The notes under the pieces are model-generated. The model did no database searches and was not told where the DNA came from. It saw only the letters and a program-made list of their open reading frames with translations. The position numbers and the translations under genes were made by a program. Below are positions 35,687 through 46,694 of a DNA stretch of 64,000 bases, in pieces. Source of the stretch: Mugil cephalus (lineage: Eukaryota > Chordata > Actinopteri > Mugiliformes > Mugilidae); the NCBI RefSeq assembly GCF_022458985.1, contig NC_061789.1, positions 18,146,357 through 18,210,356 on the forward strand, in the 5' to 3' direction. Position 1 is the first letter of the stretch, and each line of letters begins with the position of its first letter.

Positions 35687-38600
35687 CTACGTATTTTGTT
35701 CAGACTTAGCTGGTGACTCCTCAATCCCGTGAGAGGTCAAGACTTGAGACAAGCGCGTCAAGTAAGAGGAATCTGGGTAGCCGTTCCTGGGAGAAAACAA
35801 AAAGAAGACTGTTCATCAGAGATCCACAGACATGTGTTTTGTGACCTTTAGTTGCGCAGCTCTGTTAGACATCATCACTGGCCTCGCTCACCCTGATTTG
35901 CCTCCCTGGATGCTGGTCTTGTGTGGGATGCAGTCCCAGACGACCTTGGCCCTTGCGTCTTTGCTTGTCACTGTAAAGGTGAGTCCCTGCTTGAAAGCTT
36001 TCTCCAGCCTCGGCAGGAGCTTCCTCGTCTTCTCGCAGTCAGGAAGGAAGGCGTCAAATATTCCCCCTTGAAATGGACTCCCGGGAGATGGGTGACCCTC
36101 CTGAGTAGATGGGAAACAAAGACTCTAGATATTACCATCCATAAACGAAAAGCAAAGTCTTGTTCGTATGAGTACAATAGCAGCACCCTGCAGTATGATG
36201 CTTGCAGATGGTTCAAGAAACATAAAAAAATAGACACTGTTTAATAATTCCACAAAAATACACCAATGTGGCACTTTAATTTCCAGTAACATAAATCATA
36301 GCAGGCCTCTCTGAAAACAACAACAACAAAAAAAAAACATTCTGAATTTTAAATATTATTATCAGAGTATAGTAATCAGTAAAGAAGATACCATTTATGC
36401 AGCCTTTTTAATTTCATGTCTCTTAAAAGCTTAATAGGCACAGCATTGCATTGATCTTAAGGCCTGTCAGATAGAATCGTTATCAGTGAGAATAACTTTT
36501 AAGTAAGCCACTCACCCCCTGGATACCATCAGGAATGGAGTAAGTGATCTTGATAGAGCCGTCCTTGCTGTGACCTGGTATGCTGATCTGTAGTCTAGAT
36601 TTGCTCATTCTGCCCTTGATGCCCGAGGGTTTGCGCTCCGTCTCCTGACAAACTCTGCAGTTGGCATGAACCTTGTCCAGGCACTTTGAGCATATGGTAG
36701 TCCCACACTTGGTTCTGGTCATAGGTGCCCCATTCTCCCCACATACACACAAGGACCCCAGGCCTCCTTGACCTGAGCTGGATTCCTCTGATGTGTTCTG
36801 GAACTCTGCCTGTTTTTGGCCTACACTGTCTATCTGGGTGGCATGGATGCTTCTCTCTTTTTCGGTCGAGGTTGTCACTGGAGCGACACCGTTCAAATGT
36901 TTGGTGCTTAAATCAATTCCTGTCGTAGAGTGGTTGACATATGGCTCGGGCGTCTGACCATCCATCTCAACTGTACTTTTAGTTTTTACTTTGTCCTTAA
37001 TGACATGGTCTTTCCTTGCTAACGACTGGCTAAGAGATCCATTCAAAATCTCTTTCTCACCAAAGTCTTTTCTGTATGTTGTTTTCCATTCCTCAGTCCA
37101 ACCACTTCCATCAGCTTTGCTTGTTTGGTCCTCTAGCATCACCTGGGAATTTCTGTTAAAGTGTAGACTGGCTTTGTGGTCCTCGTTTGTTTGTAAAGAC
37201 GTTGGTGAATTCCACAAGGAGGTAGCTTGGCTAGATAAGTGGTGCTGTTCGGTTGTTTGGACCAAATTGCCAGAAAATACCTCCCGCAGTGTAGCACCGA
37301 CCTGAGAGCACAGCTGTTGAGGACCAAGAAGAAATAAGGTCTTCTTCCATATCTGTATAGTAACCTTCTTGAAGCGGCTCTGTACCTCAGAACAACAAGC
37401 CTGTAAGGTTTCATCTGCTTTGTCGGTGACACCCAGCTCTGACAAGCGTAGCTGCTGCACAGAGAAGTCTGAACTAACTGAGTCAAACAGCCTCTGTAAA
37501 CCTTTCTGACATGAACTCACTGCGGATGGGTTTGCACCTCTTAAGGTGAGAGTCATCTCCCTGGTACCTTCTGACTGACTCTCTTTCATCTGGACATCAG
37601 AAATCAAGTCCTCCACTCTGGTGCTGTAGGCTTCTTTTATGTACTGCCACATCAAACTGGAGACTGTAAGCTCTGCACTGCAGACTTCCTGTTTGTCCCT
37701 TCCTGTTTGTGTGCTAAAACTCGAAGACCTGCCCCTGGATCTGACTGTGGATGTGCTGGAATCATCTTGACTCTTCTGACCCGTAACTTGAGCCTTCTGC
37801 TGAGGCCTTCCTGAGAAACTACTGGCCCGCTTCAAGGAGGATCCAAACTCGGCAGGTGAAGTACTTCCTGACAAACTGGCCTGAGTAGTGCTGAAGGGGG
37901 ATGCTACATTCTTTGGTCGAGCATCCATTAAATCTGGGCTTAGAGAGGTTTTATTCTGCATAGAGGCAGACGAAGGCATGGAATATCTCTCGGTCTTAAA
38001 CAAAATGTCTCCTCCTGTATTTTGGGATCTGGAGACTGCTTCACCAGTAATCCCTGATGTGTCTGACAACACATCACGCCCTAACATTGGCCCAGAACGG
38101 GGCTGTCTACTAGGAGATGAACTTGGTCGCAAGGTGAAGTCAGTTGGTCGACTGCCTAAAATAGACAGACCTGTGTCCTTAAACCGAGGAGCTAGTTTAT
38201 ATTTTTTGACTCCTTCAGCTCTCCTTTCATCTTCCTCTGCCCCCATCTGGTACATTCTGTCCTCTGAGGACCCTAAAGTGGAGGATGGAGGGAAAGGGAC
38301 TCTCTCTTCATCAAAATAAATTGATTGGCTTGGTTCATGCACTGGAATTCTAGGACTGGCTGCACGCTCTTTTTTATCTGTCACTTTACCATGGTCCAGA
38401 AGAAACTGCTTGGCGTCTGACACGTCACTACTGCTCCCGATAATGCAAATATTTTGGTCATCTTCATTTAGAAGAAGCTTGGGATATCTGACACTAAGAT
38501 GCTGTATTGCCTTTTGTAGCTCTCCACTGGGGGACAAGATAATCTTTGGAAGCTGGGATCGACGGGTCTTAGCCTCATTCTCCTGGTAAAGCCTACTGAT

Positions 38601-40010
38601 TGCCTTTTTTGCCAACTTCAAGCACTCCTGTTCTTCACCTCTTCCCCTCGATGCAGTAGAGAGTTGAAAAAACAGAGTGGTAACACCCTGATTTGTCATG
38701 TCCACCACCTCAACACCATACTGACTAAGGATATGCTGATATTCCTTCCGGCAGTGTTTTACCAGATACTGGAACATGTCTGCATCTACAATTAGTGACA
38801 AGTCCTCCGCTGATGTTGTAGGAAGCTGGATAGCTGCACCATCTGTCTGGCCAATACCTTCCCAGCCATAACTACCAGATGTCAGGTCTCTATTTGAACT
38901 TGACTTATACTCATCAGATGGCTTGTCAGTGAGGTTTTTTCCTCTTTGTTCTCTTTGCTTATTATGTTGCCTGCTCTGATCTTCTGTCTCCTGAGGATGC
39001 CGTGCTGTCTGAACAGACTTTGAACCACTTGAGGCAGACTGAGCGGAGTCTCTGTTTCCCACCAACTCTAGGCCTCCAGGTTGCCCTAGCAGTTGTCCTA
39101 AAGCAGCATGTACTTTGGAGAAAGTGCCTCTCACTGTACAGCATTCCTCAGAACCAATATAGTTTATCTGGACATCAGGGTGGCTTTTGCGAAGGTTTGT
39201 TAAAGCTGTGACTCCCCCAGGAAGCTGACTGTAATCAACAGTCGCCGTTAAACTTAAGATGACCTATGGTGACAGAAAAGGACAGATGATAAACACTTGT
39301 GAATTTTTTAAATTTTGCTATATATTCAGTATCTGTTACATATTTCCCAAATTTGCAGGTAACAGTACCTGATCAGGATCAAAGCTTTCACGATGCTCAG
39401 TTGCAGTGAGTTCATACGTCTTCTTGTCCACTTCCAGAATGTGCCGGCTGACTTGAATAATTCTCTGTGCCACTGTGTAGGGGGGGTGAGGGAGTCATCA
39501 GAGGGAAATCAATCAGCCCTGAGAAGCATCCTGACTAAGCGTTTTTATCGTTGGCCACTCCACTGACTTGCATGCCAACAGTTCACTGTAAATCACTGGT
39601 GACAGCAGACCTAGTGCTATACCTTGCTAATACTTTGTGAACGATTGGAATTAAATGTTGAAATCTTTAGAAAGCTTGTGAGATCCGAGCATTAATACAG
39701 TAAGTTCAATAAAAAGTATTTTCACGCGAGATTGCATCTGTAATAGAATCAATTAATTATTCAGAAAATACCCCCCTGCCTTACACTTTAAATGCAGAGA
39801 CCTGAACACACCCTGACCCTACTGACCTCTGCTGTCTTCGAAGGTGATTAGAGCAGAGACAAGTGTTGCCTTGACGATGGTGACATCGTCTATTTCCCCT
39901 CCTCCATTGCAGGCTCTCAGGAAGTGGATGAATAGCTTGTCTTTTAGCCTGTCATCATCAATGTCCGTGGGCAGGCCCGTCACCCTCACAGTCCTGCCCT
40001 GTTCTGCCAT
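35687..40010 (-). CDS. RBM43-like / Deltex-type (RING-like + DTC) protein, 5 coding exons
   Basis: The coding exons, in gene order, are 40010-39827, 39472-39369, 39263-36516, 36100-35892 and 35786-35687. All joins are GT-AG and the frame closes at 1,114 residues. Residues 1 to about 90 form an RRM-like fold of the RBM43/NMI-IFI35/PARP14 kind (V-R-V-T-G-L-P, then N-G-G-G-E-I). Residues 251-390 resemble the C-terminal half of RBM43 (V-D-A-D-M-F-Q-Y-L; I-I-G-S-S-S-D). A related W-Q-Y-I module follows at about 629-760. Residues 390-625 and 760-930 are low-complexity and probably disordered. Residues 935-968 form a RING-like cluster with seven cysteines. The Deltex C-terminal (DTC) fold runs from about 980 to the end (I-P-D-G-I-Q-G, H-P-S-P-G, P-H-K-T-S, G-Y-P-D). 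DTC proteins such as DTX3L are ubiquitin E3 ligases that bind ADP-ribose/NAD and act in DNA repair and interferon responses (family knowledge). It may be a DTX3L relative, but the RBM43-like half leaves orthology open, so no symbol is given. The ATG at 40010 follows CTCCAG, so a 5' non-coding exon is likely. Confidence 0.9.
36648..36749 (-). other. RING-like cysteine cluster in the Deltex-type protein
   Basis: Residues 935-968 read C-V-C, then K-C-G-T-T-I-C-S-K-C, then H-A-N-C-R-V-C. The spacing follows the RING of DTX proteins, except that the first pair is CxC rather than CxxC. The histidine usually found two residues after the third cysteine is replaced by threonine. One histidine is present at residue 962 and might substitute. 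Confidence 0.75.
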
Positions 40011-40720
40011 CTGCTGGAGGAAACACAATCAGTGCTGCGAAGGGGAAACTGTCGAAGCAACACAAATACGTCTGCAGAAAGATGAAAGTGGTGAGAGTGA
40101 ATATCGGCATGACACTGACAAAGAGCCAAAACACAACATGCCACCACGAGGCTTTTAGGATCGGGCAACCCTGCAAAGACCCCACCCTTACAAATATTCA
40201 GAGACGCATCTTTAATAATCTGACACCCTCTATTGGGGGTTACTAGGACACTACATCAACATACTAAAACATATCTATTATCAACACCAATCAAAGTATA
40301 AAACGTATTTAAATGTTTTTTTGTTTTGTTTTTTCTAATTCTGCAAAAAAAAAAAAACTGTCTTTTACCGGAAGCATCTCTGTACAATGGTAATGGTGAT
40401 CAAGGTGCAGCCTATAGACCGTGACCTATACAGTCATGGTTGTGACAGATGTTAAAGTTAACGCCCCTTTATTCCCTTTCTTTCTCCGTCCCACCGTCTG
40501 TTAACCTATTTGCAAATAACTGACAGAGGCCAAACTGCCCTTATTCATTAACCGGAAGGCAGCTTATCGCACACGTCAGATATGGTACATCAAGTAAACA
40601 CTATGTTTATTTGAAATCTTTTCGAGTCAAAAGACTAAGTGCTGAGCATGTACGGCTCTGCGTTGTCAAAACATGCATCTAGCAGCGAAGAGGAAGCCAC
40701 ATTGCAGCGCAGTGTGTCAA

Positions 40721-40730
40721 GGAAGTGAAA
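40721..40730 (-). promoter_or_regulatory. IRF/ETS composite-like motif
   Basis: GGAAGTGAAA on the plus strand (TTTCACTTCC in the sense of the minus gene). It matches the GGAANNGAAA pattern bound by ETS-IRF pairs. It lies about 700 bp upstream of the Deltex-type start codon, where a 5' non-coding exon or promoter is expected. Confidence 0.4.
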
Positions 40731-40926
40731 AAAATCAGACACATCTCAACTGACAATCTGCTTATCGCACCATCGACGGATCTTGTATTTGAGCATAACG
40801 TTAATTCCACGCGTGAACAAACACCTTGGTCATCTTTTAGATTTGCAACGATTACTGACCTTATAAAGGTTTGGCGGCGGGTTCTCGCTATTGTTCAAAA
40901 GATCGTCACTCTTGACGAGCCATGCA

Positions 40927-40940
40927 GGAAAAGTGAAACT
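40927..40940 (-). promoter_or_regulatory. ISRE-like element
   Basis: In the sense of the minus gene this reads AGTTTCACTTTTCC, matching 11 of 12 positions of the classical AGTTTCNNTTTC element. A TATA-like TTTATAA lies about 60 bp downstream at 40867-40861. Together with the motif at 40721 it suggests interferon control of the RBM43/Deltex-like gene. The transcription start was not located. Confidence 0.5.
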
Positions 40941-41606
40941 ATACACTTATTATGAGATATGCTTCCTCCTCGCTAGGGGGCGACCAAGTGTCTTTCCCTT
41001 CCCTGAGGCTATGTGTATCCTATGTGATTTATGTGCAGATGAGTCAGAGGTGAGCAGGTGTCCCTGCTGGTTTTTCTACAATTATGTACGTCTCTGAAAA
41101 ACTAAGAATTCGCTCTCGGCAAAGCTGTGTCGTGTTTATTATGTGAATAGAAAATCTTAATTACTATCACCACTACTATAACTACTACAGTATAGTAATA
41201 ATAACTCCAACCAAAATTATAAATTCTAACATATCATGTTATTATCATTGTTGTTTTTGTGATGGTGTTTTATTTATTTATTTATTTATGTTTTTTTTAT
41301 CTAGAAAGGTGTTACAAAGTTACAACAGCAAAACAAAAGGTTGAGTAGACTACATAATCCAAAATAAATAAATTACAATGATTTAGGGCTCGGTGATAAT
41401 AGAAAAAGAAAGAAAAGAACAATAAATAAAATATAAAAATTAGGCAGGAAATTTATTTAAGAAGCGACTTCGAGATTGTGAGGTCCTTGGACAGATATCA
41501 TTCCAGAATTAAGGCACCAGGTTTTTGTTTGAGGACCTCAGGCAAAACAGGGTGGGCAGGGTAAGAACATCTCCAAAATACAGTGTTGATCACAAAGAAT
41601 CAGTAA

Positions 41607-41903
41607 TCAAATAATGACAACTCCAAACATTTCCTTTGTTTTAGTGCAAGGTAGCACATTATGAAAGTGTTAACATTACTGAACTGCACTATTACAAAGC
41701 TGAAGAACCAGACAATTCTTAAGAAAAAGAAGTGCAATTTCTGTTTAGTTCTATGTCTCTACATTGTGTTATGTCTACAACACTTACTCAACCTAAGAAT
41801 AACAGTTACTTTTACTGGAAAAATTGCAGTTAATGTCTTCAGTGCAATTTTTGCACCTTGCAAATTCATCCTGCGGGCCAGATTAGATCCTCTGGTGGGC
41901 TGC
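41607..41903 (+). mobile_element. Truncated hAT-like repeat, copy 1
   Basis: This segment aligns by eye with the element at 54895-55436. Shared phrases include TTTGTTTTAGTGCAA, TGCAGTTAATGTCTTCAGTG and CCTGCGGGCCAGATTAGA. The outer inverted repeats are missing on both sides and the nested insertion seen in the other copy is absent. The left limit is where visible similarity stops. Confidence 0.75.
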
Positions 41904-42073
41904 TTTTGGAAGCTGAACAGCTTATTTCCTCAGGTTGTAAGGATGATCAATGGACTGCCCCATCCCTAAATTAACACCCTCTCTCATCACTCAACCATGG
42001 ATGTGAAATAATACAGACTCAGACACAGACTATGTAACCGATGGGTGGCAGGAAAGCTACATTACACTTAATT

Positions 42074-42154
42074 CCAATCATTCTGACCGTAGAAGAAGAG
42101 ATCTGTCGTCTGTCCAATTAGAAGCTACGTTGCTACATCCAATGCGCATGCGCA
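42074..42154 (+). promoter_or_regulatory. phb1: phb1 promoter: three CCAAT boxes and an NRF-1 site
   Basis: CCAAT occurs at 42074-42078, 42114-42118 and 42139-42143. The last abuts TGCGCATGCGCA at 42143-42154, a perfect palindromic match to the NRF-1 (nuclear respiratory factor 1) consensus. NRF-1 controls many nuclear genes for mitochondrial proteins, which suits prohibitin. Transcription probably starts just downstream, since the first exon ends at 42222. Confidence 0.7.
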
Positions 42155-42222
42155 GTGAAGTAGATATTTCATGTGTTGTACGTCGTGTCCGGTGGAGGTC
42201 ACAGATATCCAAGGGAACTGAG
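42155..42222 (+). other. phb1: phb1 5' non-coding exon
   Basis: The exon end is set by a strong donor, AACTGAG|GTGAGT, at 42223. It joins the acceptor at 42768-42769, nine bases before the start codon. The 5' limit is approximate. Confidence 0.65.
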
Positions 42223-42778
42223 GTGAGTTATGACATGCACGCTTGTGACACTGAAAGTCATTTTAGCTCTTATAGCAGCCATTGCGGTGTGGATTTAAGA
42301 CAATATTTACGTGTCATCTTTAATTAATGTTATATAACACCATCTGAGTAAGTCGAGCACAAGCAACGGCTTTGCATTTCCACCCGCTGCAGATAGCATG
42401 CGTACAGCCACCCGGCGTGCTAGTTGGATTTGGCCGACACTATATTTTTTAATGTTTAATGTACCTCATATGCCTTAATCCTAGACCTGTGTGTGTCGTA
42501 AACTCCGAGCTGCAGTTCTTGGTTTAGTCAGCTTGGCTTATCAGCTATTATTATCCATGAGTAGCCGACAAGCTAATGCTAACTGGTTAGCTATATTAGC
42601 CACAGCCTCGGCACTACTCAGCTCAAGGCCAGAGCCAACTGTCATTAGTGAGAACTGATTTAACCTGGCTTTCCGAGGACCGTCATAAACATTTAAGTGG
42701 TTTCCTTTGCGCAGGGGTAAAGTTGGTGATGTATGAAAATGTTCATTGTCTCAATTTAATTGCTCTCAGGTTTCTGTC

Positions 42779-45123
42779 ATGGCCAAGTTATTTGAGTCTA
42801 TTGGAAAGTTGGGGATTGCCCTAGCCGTCGGTGGAGGTGTTGTGAACTCCGCCCTTTTTAATGGTGAGTTCTGGTCAGACTAAATATCTTACAGTCTGGA
42901 AAATTATACTGTATTTATTTACGAAGTGGTAGTATACATTAGTATTCATTGTAGCAATAATATTACACTACAGCCCTCACTCAAACCCCTTCCATTGATA
43001 TGCAGTGGTTTATGTTGATATGTTGTCATTTGTGTGTTGGATTAGTGAATGTCTTCTAAAATGTTGTGCTATTGAACTATAATTTAGTTTTGAACTAATA
43101 TGCGTTGGATGTTGAAAATGAGTTTGAGCTCTTCTTTTTATTCTGATAGTCTAATTTATGTTTTTGTATATTTTACACTTTTATTTTTAAACTTATTTAA
43201 GTGCTTGTCTTGTACCATAAAGCAAAGTTATAGGAGTCAAATAGGAGTCAAATTCCTTATATGTGTACACATACTTGGCCAATGAGGCTGATTCTGATAA
43301 AAATGTTTGGCAGGTTTTAAGTTGCGTGCACCTTGTATGAGAGATTGACTATCCCTCTTGCGGCAGTTGATGCAGGGCATCGTGCCGTGATATTTGACAG
43401 GTTCCGAGGCGTACAGGACACTGTTGTCGGTGAAGGGACACACTTCATCATTCCCTGGGTTCAGAAACCTATCATCTTTGATTGCCGCTCCCGTCCACGC
43501 AACGTGCCTGTCATTACAGGCAGTAAAGGTACATGTATAATCTTCTATTTCCTACTATTAAATCTTGTGTGCATTTAAAAATAAGTAGGATTTATGCTGT
43601 ATCTGCAGCATTTGAAACGTGCCATTTTTGTTTTATCATAGCAATAATAATAATGATAATGATAATAATAATATTAATTAATGTCATCCAAATATAATAA
43701 AGCTGCATGTGTTCATATTTTAATCTGTGGGAAAATGTTTTTCACTTATATGCCAGTATATACAATATGACTTACTTTTGCGCCATTCACTCCACAGATC
43801 TTCAGAATGTTAACATCACATTGCGTATTCTGTTCCGACCGGTCTCGAGCCAGCTACCACGCATCTTTACTAGTATTGGTGAGGACTATGATGAGAGGGT
43901 GCTGCCATCCATCACCACAGAGGTCTTAAAGGCTGTAGTGGTGAGTGTTGATCTTTAAGATAGTTTGTACATATGTATTCATACACACACTTGCCAGTTC
44001 TTTAGGTATCCTATAGAAAATGAATGCATTCAAATGACTCACCTGCACTGCGAATCTTATGACATTTAGCATTAGTTTGAAGTAACTGAGAGCTGTTGAT
44101 TCAACTGTTTTCATTTTGGAGGTTGTGGTTTATAGTACAAATTGTGTTGTGTTATAGTTAAACATGGTTCTATTATTTTGCCAACCCCATTTTAGTCACT
44201 GATCTAGATAGAATATCAGAAACACTTTAGTGATTAATTCAGTACAGTTTTACAGCTCCACAAACTACATCCTCGAAATAGATTATCGGTTAAGTAACCA
44301 CCTATCTGGCGCCGTTTCAATGTAATCTTAACATTAGAACAGTCATGAAGCTAAAATTTAGGGCAGGATTGTTCACATTGGAATGCCTTTGTTTTTACTA
44401 GTTTACCTAATAAACTGGTGATTGAGTGTAGTGTAGTGACATAATGGGTGACTGTGGGGATAAAATCATTATTTTCATACCAGACTACCATATGTCTTTC
44501 TTACAGGCCAGGTTCGATGCTGGTGAGCTCATCACTCAGAGAGAACATGTTTCTCGTCAAGTCAGTGAGGACCTTACAGAAAGAGCCTCCACTTTCGGCC
44601 TCATCTTGGATGATGTTTCACTGGTATGAAATACTATAAATAAACATTGAAACAGTGTTTGTGTTATCTTTTTGGTTGTTTCTTAACTTGACTAAACAAT
44701 TTTATTGTGTACTTTCAGACGCACTTGACCTTTGGCAAGGAATTCACAGAGGCTGTTGAGATGAAACAGGTTGCCCAGCAGGAGGCAGAGAGGGCCCGTT
44801 TCATTGTAGAAAAGGTAATGTTTTTTATATACTAATCCCTAACTACTTGTGCATTTAAGTCTTTGTTGAATGAATGTTAAACCACTCTAATTGTAATTTT
44901 ATCCTTTTAGGCAGAACAACAGAAGCAGGCTGCTATCATCTCCGCAGAGGGAGATTCCCAAGCTGCCTTGCTCATTGCCAACTCTCTGATGGCAGCTGGT
45001 GATGGTCTGGTAGAGCTCCGTAAGCTGGAGGCAGCCGAGGACATCGTCTTCCAGCTCTCACGTTCACGCAATGTCACTTACCTGCCCTCAGGACAGGGCA
45101 CATTGCTTCAGTTGCCTCAGTGA
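42779..45123 (+). CDS. phb1: Prohibitin 1 (6 coding exons)
   Basis: The coding exons are 42779-42863, 43367-43528, 43798-43940, 44507-44623, 44719-44814 and 44911-45123. All joins are GT-AG, giving 271 residues, one fewer than human prohibitin. With prohibitin 2 it forms ring-shaped scaffolds in the mitochondrial inner membrane that stabilise new proteins and cristae (family knowledge). Residues 2-25 form the hydrophobic N-terminal anchor. The SPFH/PHB fold covers about 26-187, with [13 protein letters not shown] at its start and R-S-R-P-R-N-V-P-V near residue 70. An Ala/Glu/Lys-rich coiled coil follows at about 177-220. The C-terminus keeps the family end L-L-Q-L-P-Q. No frameshift or missing motif is seen. 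The gene is divergent from the RBM43/Deltex-like gene and in tandem with znf652. Confidence 0.98.
44106..44477 (+). repeat. Dispersed repeat R, uninterrupted copy
   Basis: Lies in phb1 intron 4. It aligns with 54834-54886 plus 55445-55698 in znf652 intron 4. Shared phrases include CACAAACTACATCCTC, ACATTAGAACAG and CCTAATAAACTGG. The last is widespread in fish repeats. The family was not identified. It acts as an empty site for the hAT-like insertion in the other copy. Confidence 0.75.
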
Positions 45124-45795
45124 TAACATCTCGCCCCCTGTCTAACCCACTTTTGCTGTCACCATCTATTATACGGGCCATGGAAGGGGTGGTTGGAGGA
45201 TTCAGTAAAGGATTCTCTCAACTTCACATACATTCCTCCCACTCTTTCTCTAACCAACTCTGGACTGGGCTCTGCTGCAGCATAGCAGAAAGGTGGGAGA
45301 CAAAGTGAGAGGTCTGTGATGGATACATATATGAAGCCCCCCCTTATGTGAGAAAGTAATGGGGTTAATTGATAATCTGATTATCCATACAAGTATAGTA
45401 CTTTGTTTTGAGAAGAATTGCCAAAGCAGTTAATGCTCTAACGATTCATGCTACGTTGTTTCAGAGTGAAACACATCATTATGGAAAGTAAATCATCTTA
45501 CATCAAGGAAATGCGTGTGATTCCTTTAAAAGATTAGATTATAAATAACATTATTCTGTAACTATTCTCGAACCACTACACTTAAGATATAACTCACTTG
45601 GCATGGCTTATTGATAGAGGTCTTGGAAATTATTCATGGAATATATTACCACCCCATATAAATTGGAATGTATCTATGGGACAGCAGAGGTTGAAGTCAA
45701 TCTTTACATTTATTGCTGTGTCTTTAGTTTGTGTGAGAAAGTGTACTCCCCATGTATCAGAAATGGCTCAACAATAAAATTGTCTTTCTACCTCC
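45124..45795 (+). other. phb1: phb1 3' UTR
   Basis: Runs from the stop codon to just past AATAAA at 45773-45778, which is followed by a TGTTGT-type downstream element. Length about 670 bp. Confidence 0.75.
45773..45778 (+). terminator. phb1: phb1 poly(A) signal
   Basis: AATAAA followed within 20-30 bp by a GT/T-rich stretch. The CpG-rich start of znf652 begins about 400 bp downstream. Confidence 0.75.
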
Positions 45796-46199
45796 CAGTG
45801 TTCAGTCTTGTTGTCATGGACATGCAGATGAACTTAGACTTATTAGATTTTTTTTTTTTTTTTTTGCAGACTTGTTCTTCATTGTCTGTTGATGCTAAAC
45901 CATGAAGCTAGATGGCATCATTGTAAATGTTTTCAGATGTATAGTTTATATGAACAATTATATACATCTGTGTTTAGCTAAACCTGAACGTGAATAGTTT
46001 AATACTCAATATATGTGTACTGTCCAATTTTTGACACTTTCCTATGAACCTTTACCCAAAAATGTATATTTAAAGAAAAAAATCTCATAGTGGAGAGATT
46101 TCTTTTTAACGACTAAGAATCGGTGGTAAAAATGGAACAGATTAATTGCGGTTTTAGAATGTGTCCTGTGAGAAGATAAAACGGTCCTCGGGGTCTTCT

Positions 46200-46694
46200 C
46201 ATTATGATTTCATCAATCAAAGGCTTCGGCTCGGCGCGCGGGCGCGTCGTACCCCGTCTGCTTTGGAGGGAGAGACAGGATCCAGACCCAGACACGCTGC
46301 CGCGCCGCGCGCCTCCCTCCCACACACACACACAGAGAGTCGGCGGGTTGACTGTGTCGGTCTGTCTGTCGGTCTGTCTGCCTGCCTGCTTGCCTGTCTG
46401 TCTGTCTGGATGAATGCCTGGGATGAGCGCGGGACGGCGGTGGTACGCGCGAGAGCTTGGCTGGGCCACGTAGCGGGGCTGAGGAGGACGCCGGTGCGCA
46501 GGTATCTCCGCAGCCCGTACAGCGCATCGACAAATATTCTGGCACATTTTGCACACAAAGACCACTGGCACTGGCCTCTCTAAATGCACATCCGCCAAAG
46601 TAGAGGGAGGGCGAGCCAGAGAAGTGCGCGTGCAACCCTGAATCTGTGCAACTCTGATTGCACGGTCGCAAGAGGGAGGTCGCCCTCGACGGAG
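46200..46694 (+). promoter_or_regulatory. znf652: znf652 CpG-rich promoter and first non-coding exon
   Basis: A strongly CpG-rich block, in contrast to the AT-rich DNA around it. It ends in the donor GACGGAG|GTAAGA, so the first exon is taken to end at 46694. A CTGT/CTGC-type tetranucleotide run lies at about 46360-46409. Long open frames on both strands here are a by-product of GC content. The transcription start was not fixed. Confidence 0.6.

Larger units (their letters stand above)
40011..42138. other. Divergent intergenic region
   Basis: Lies between the minus-strand RBM43/Deltex-like gene and plus-strand phb1. It must hold the first non-coding exon and promoter of the former, the phb1 promoter at its right end, a (TTTA)n run at about 41269-41289 and a truncated hAT-like repeat at 41607-41903. 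No further coding exon was found. Confidence 0.7.

Noticed and set aside
41269-41289. Possible poly(A) or regulatory signal in TTTA repeats
   Set aside because: It is a simple (TTTA)n repeat and lies away from either flanking gene's expected 3' end.
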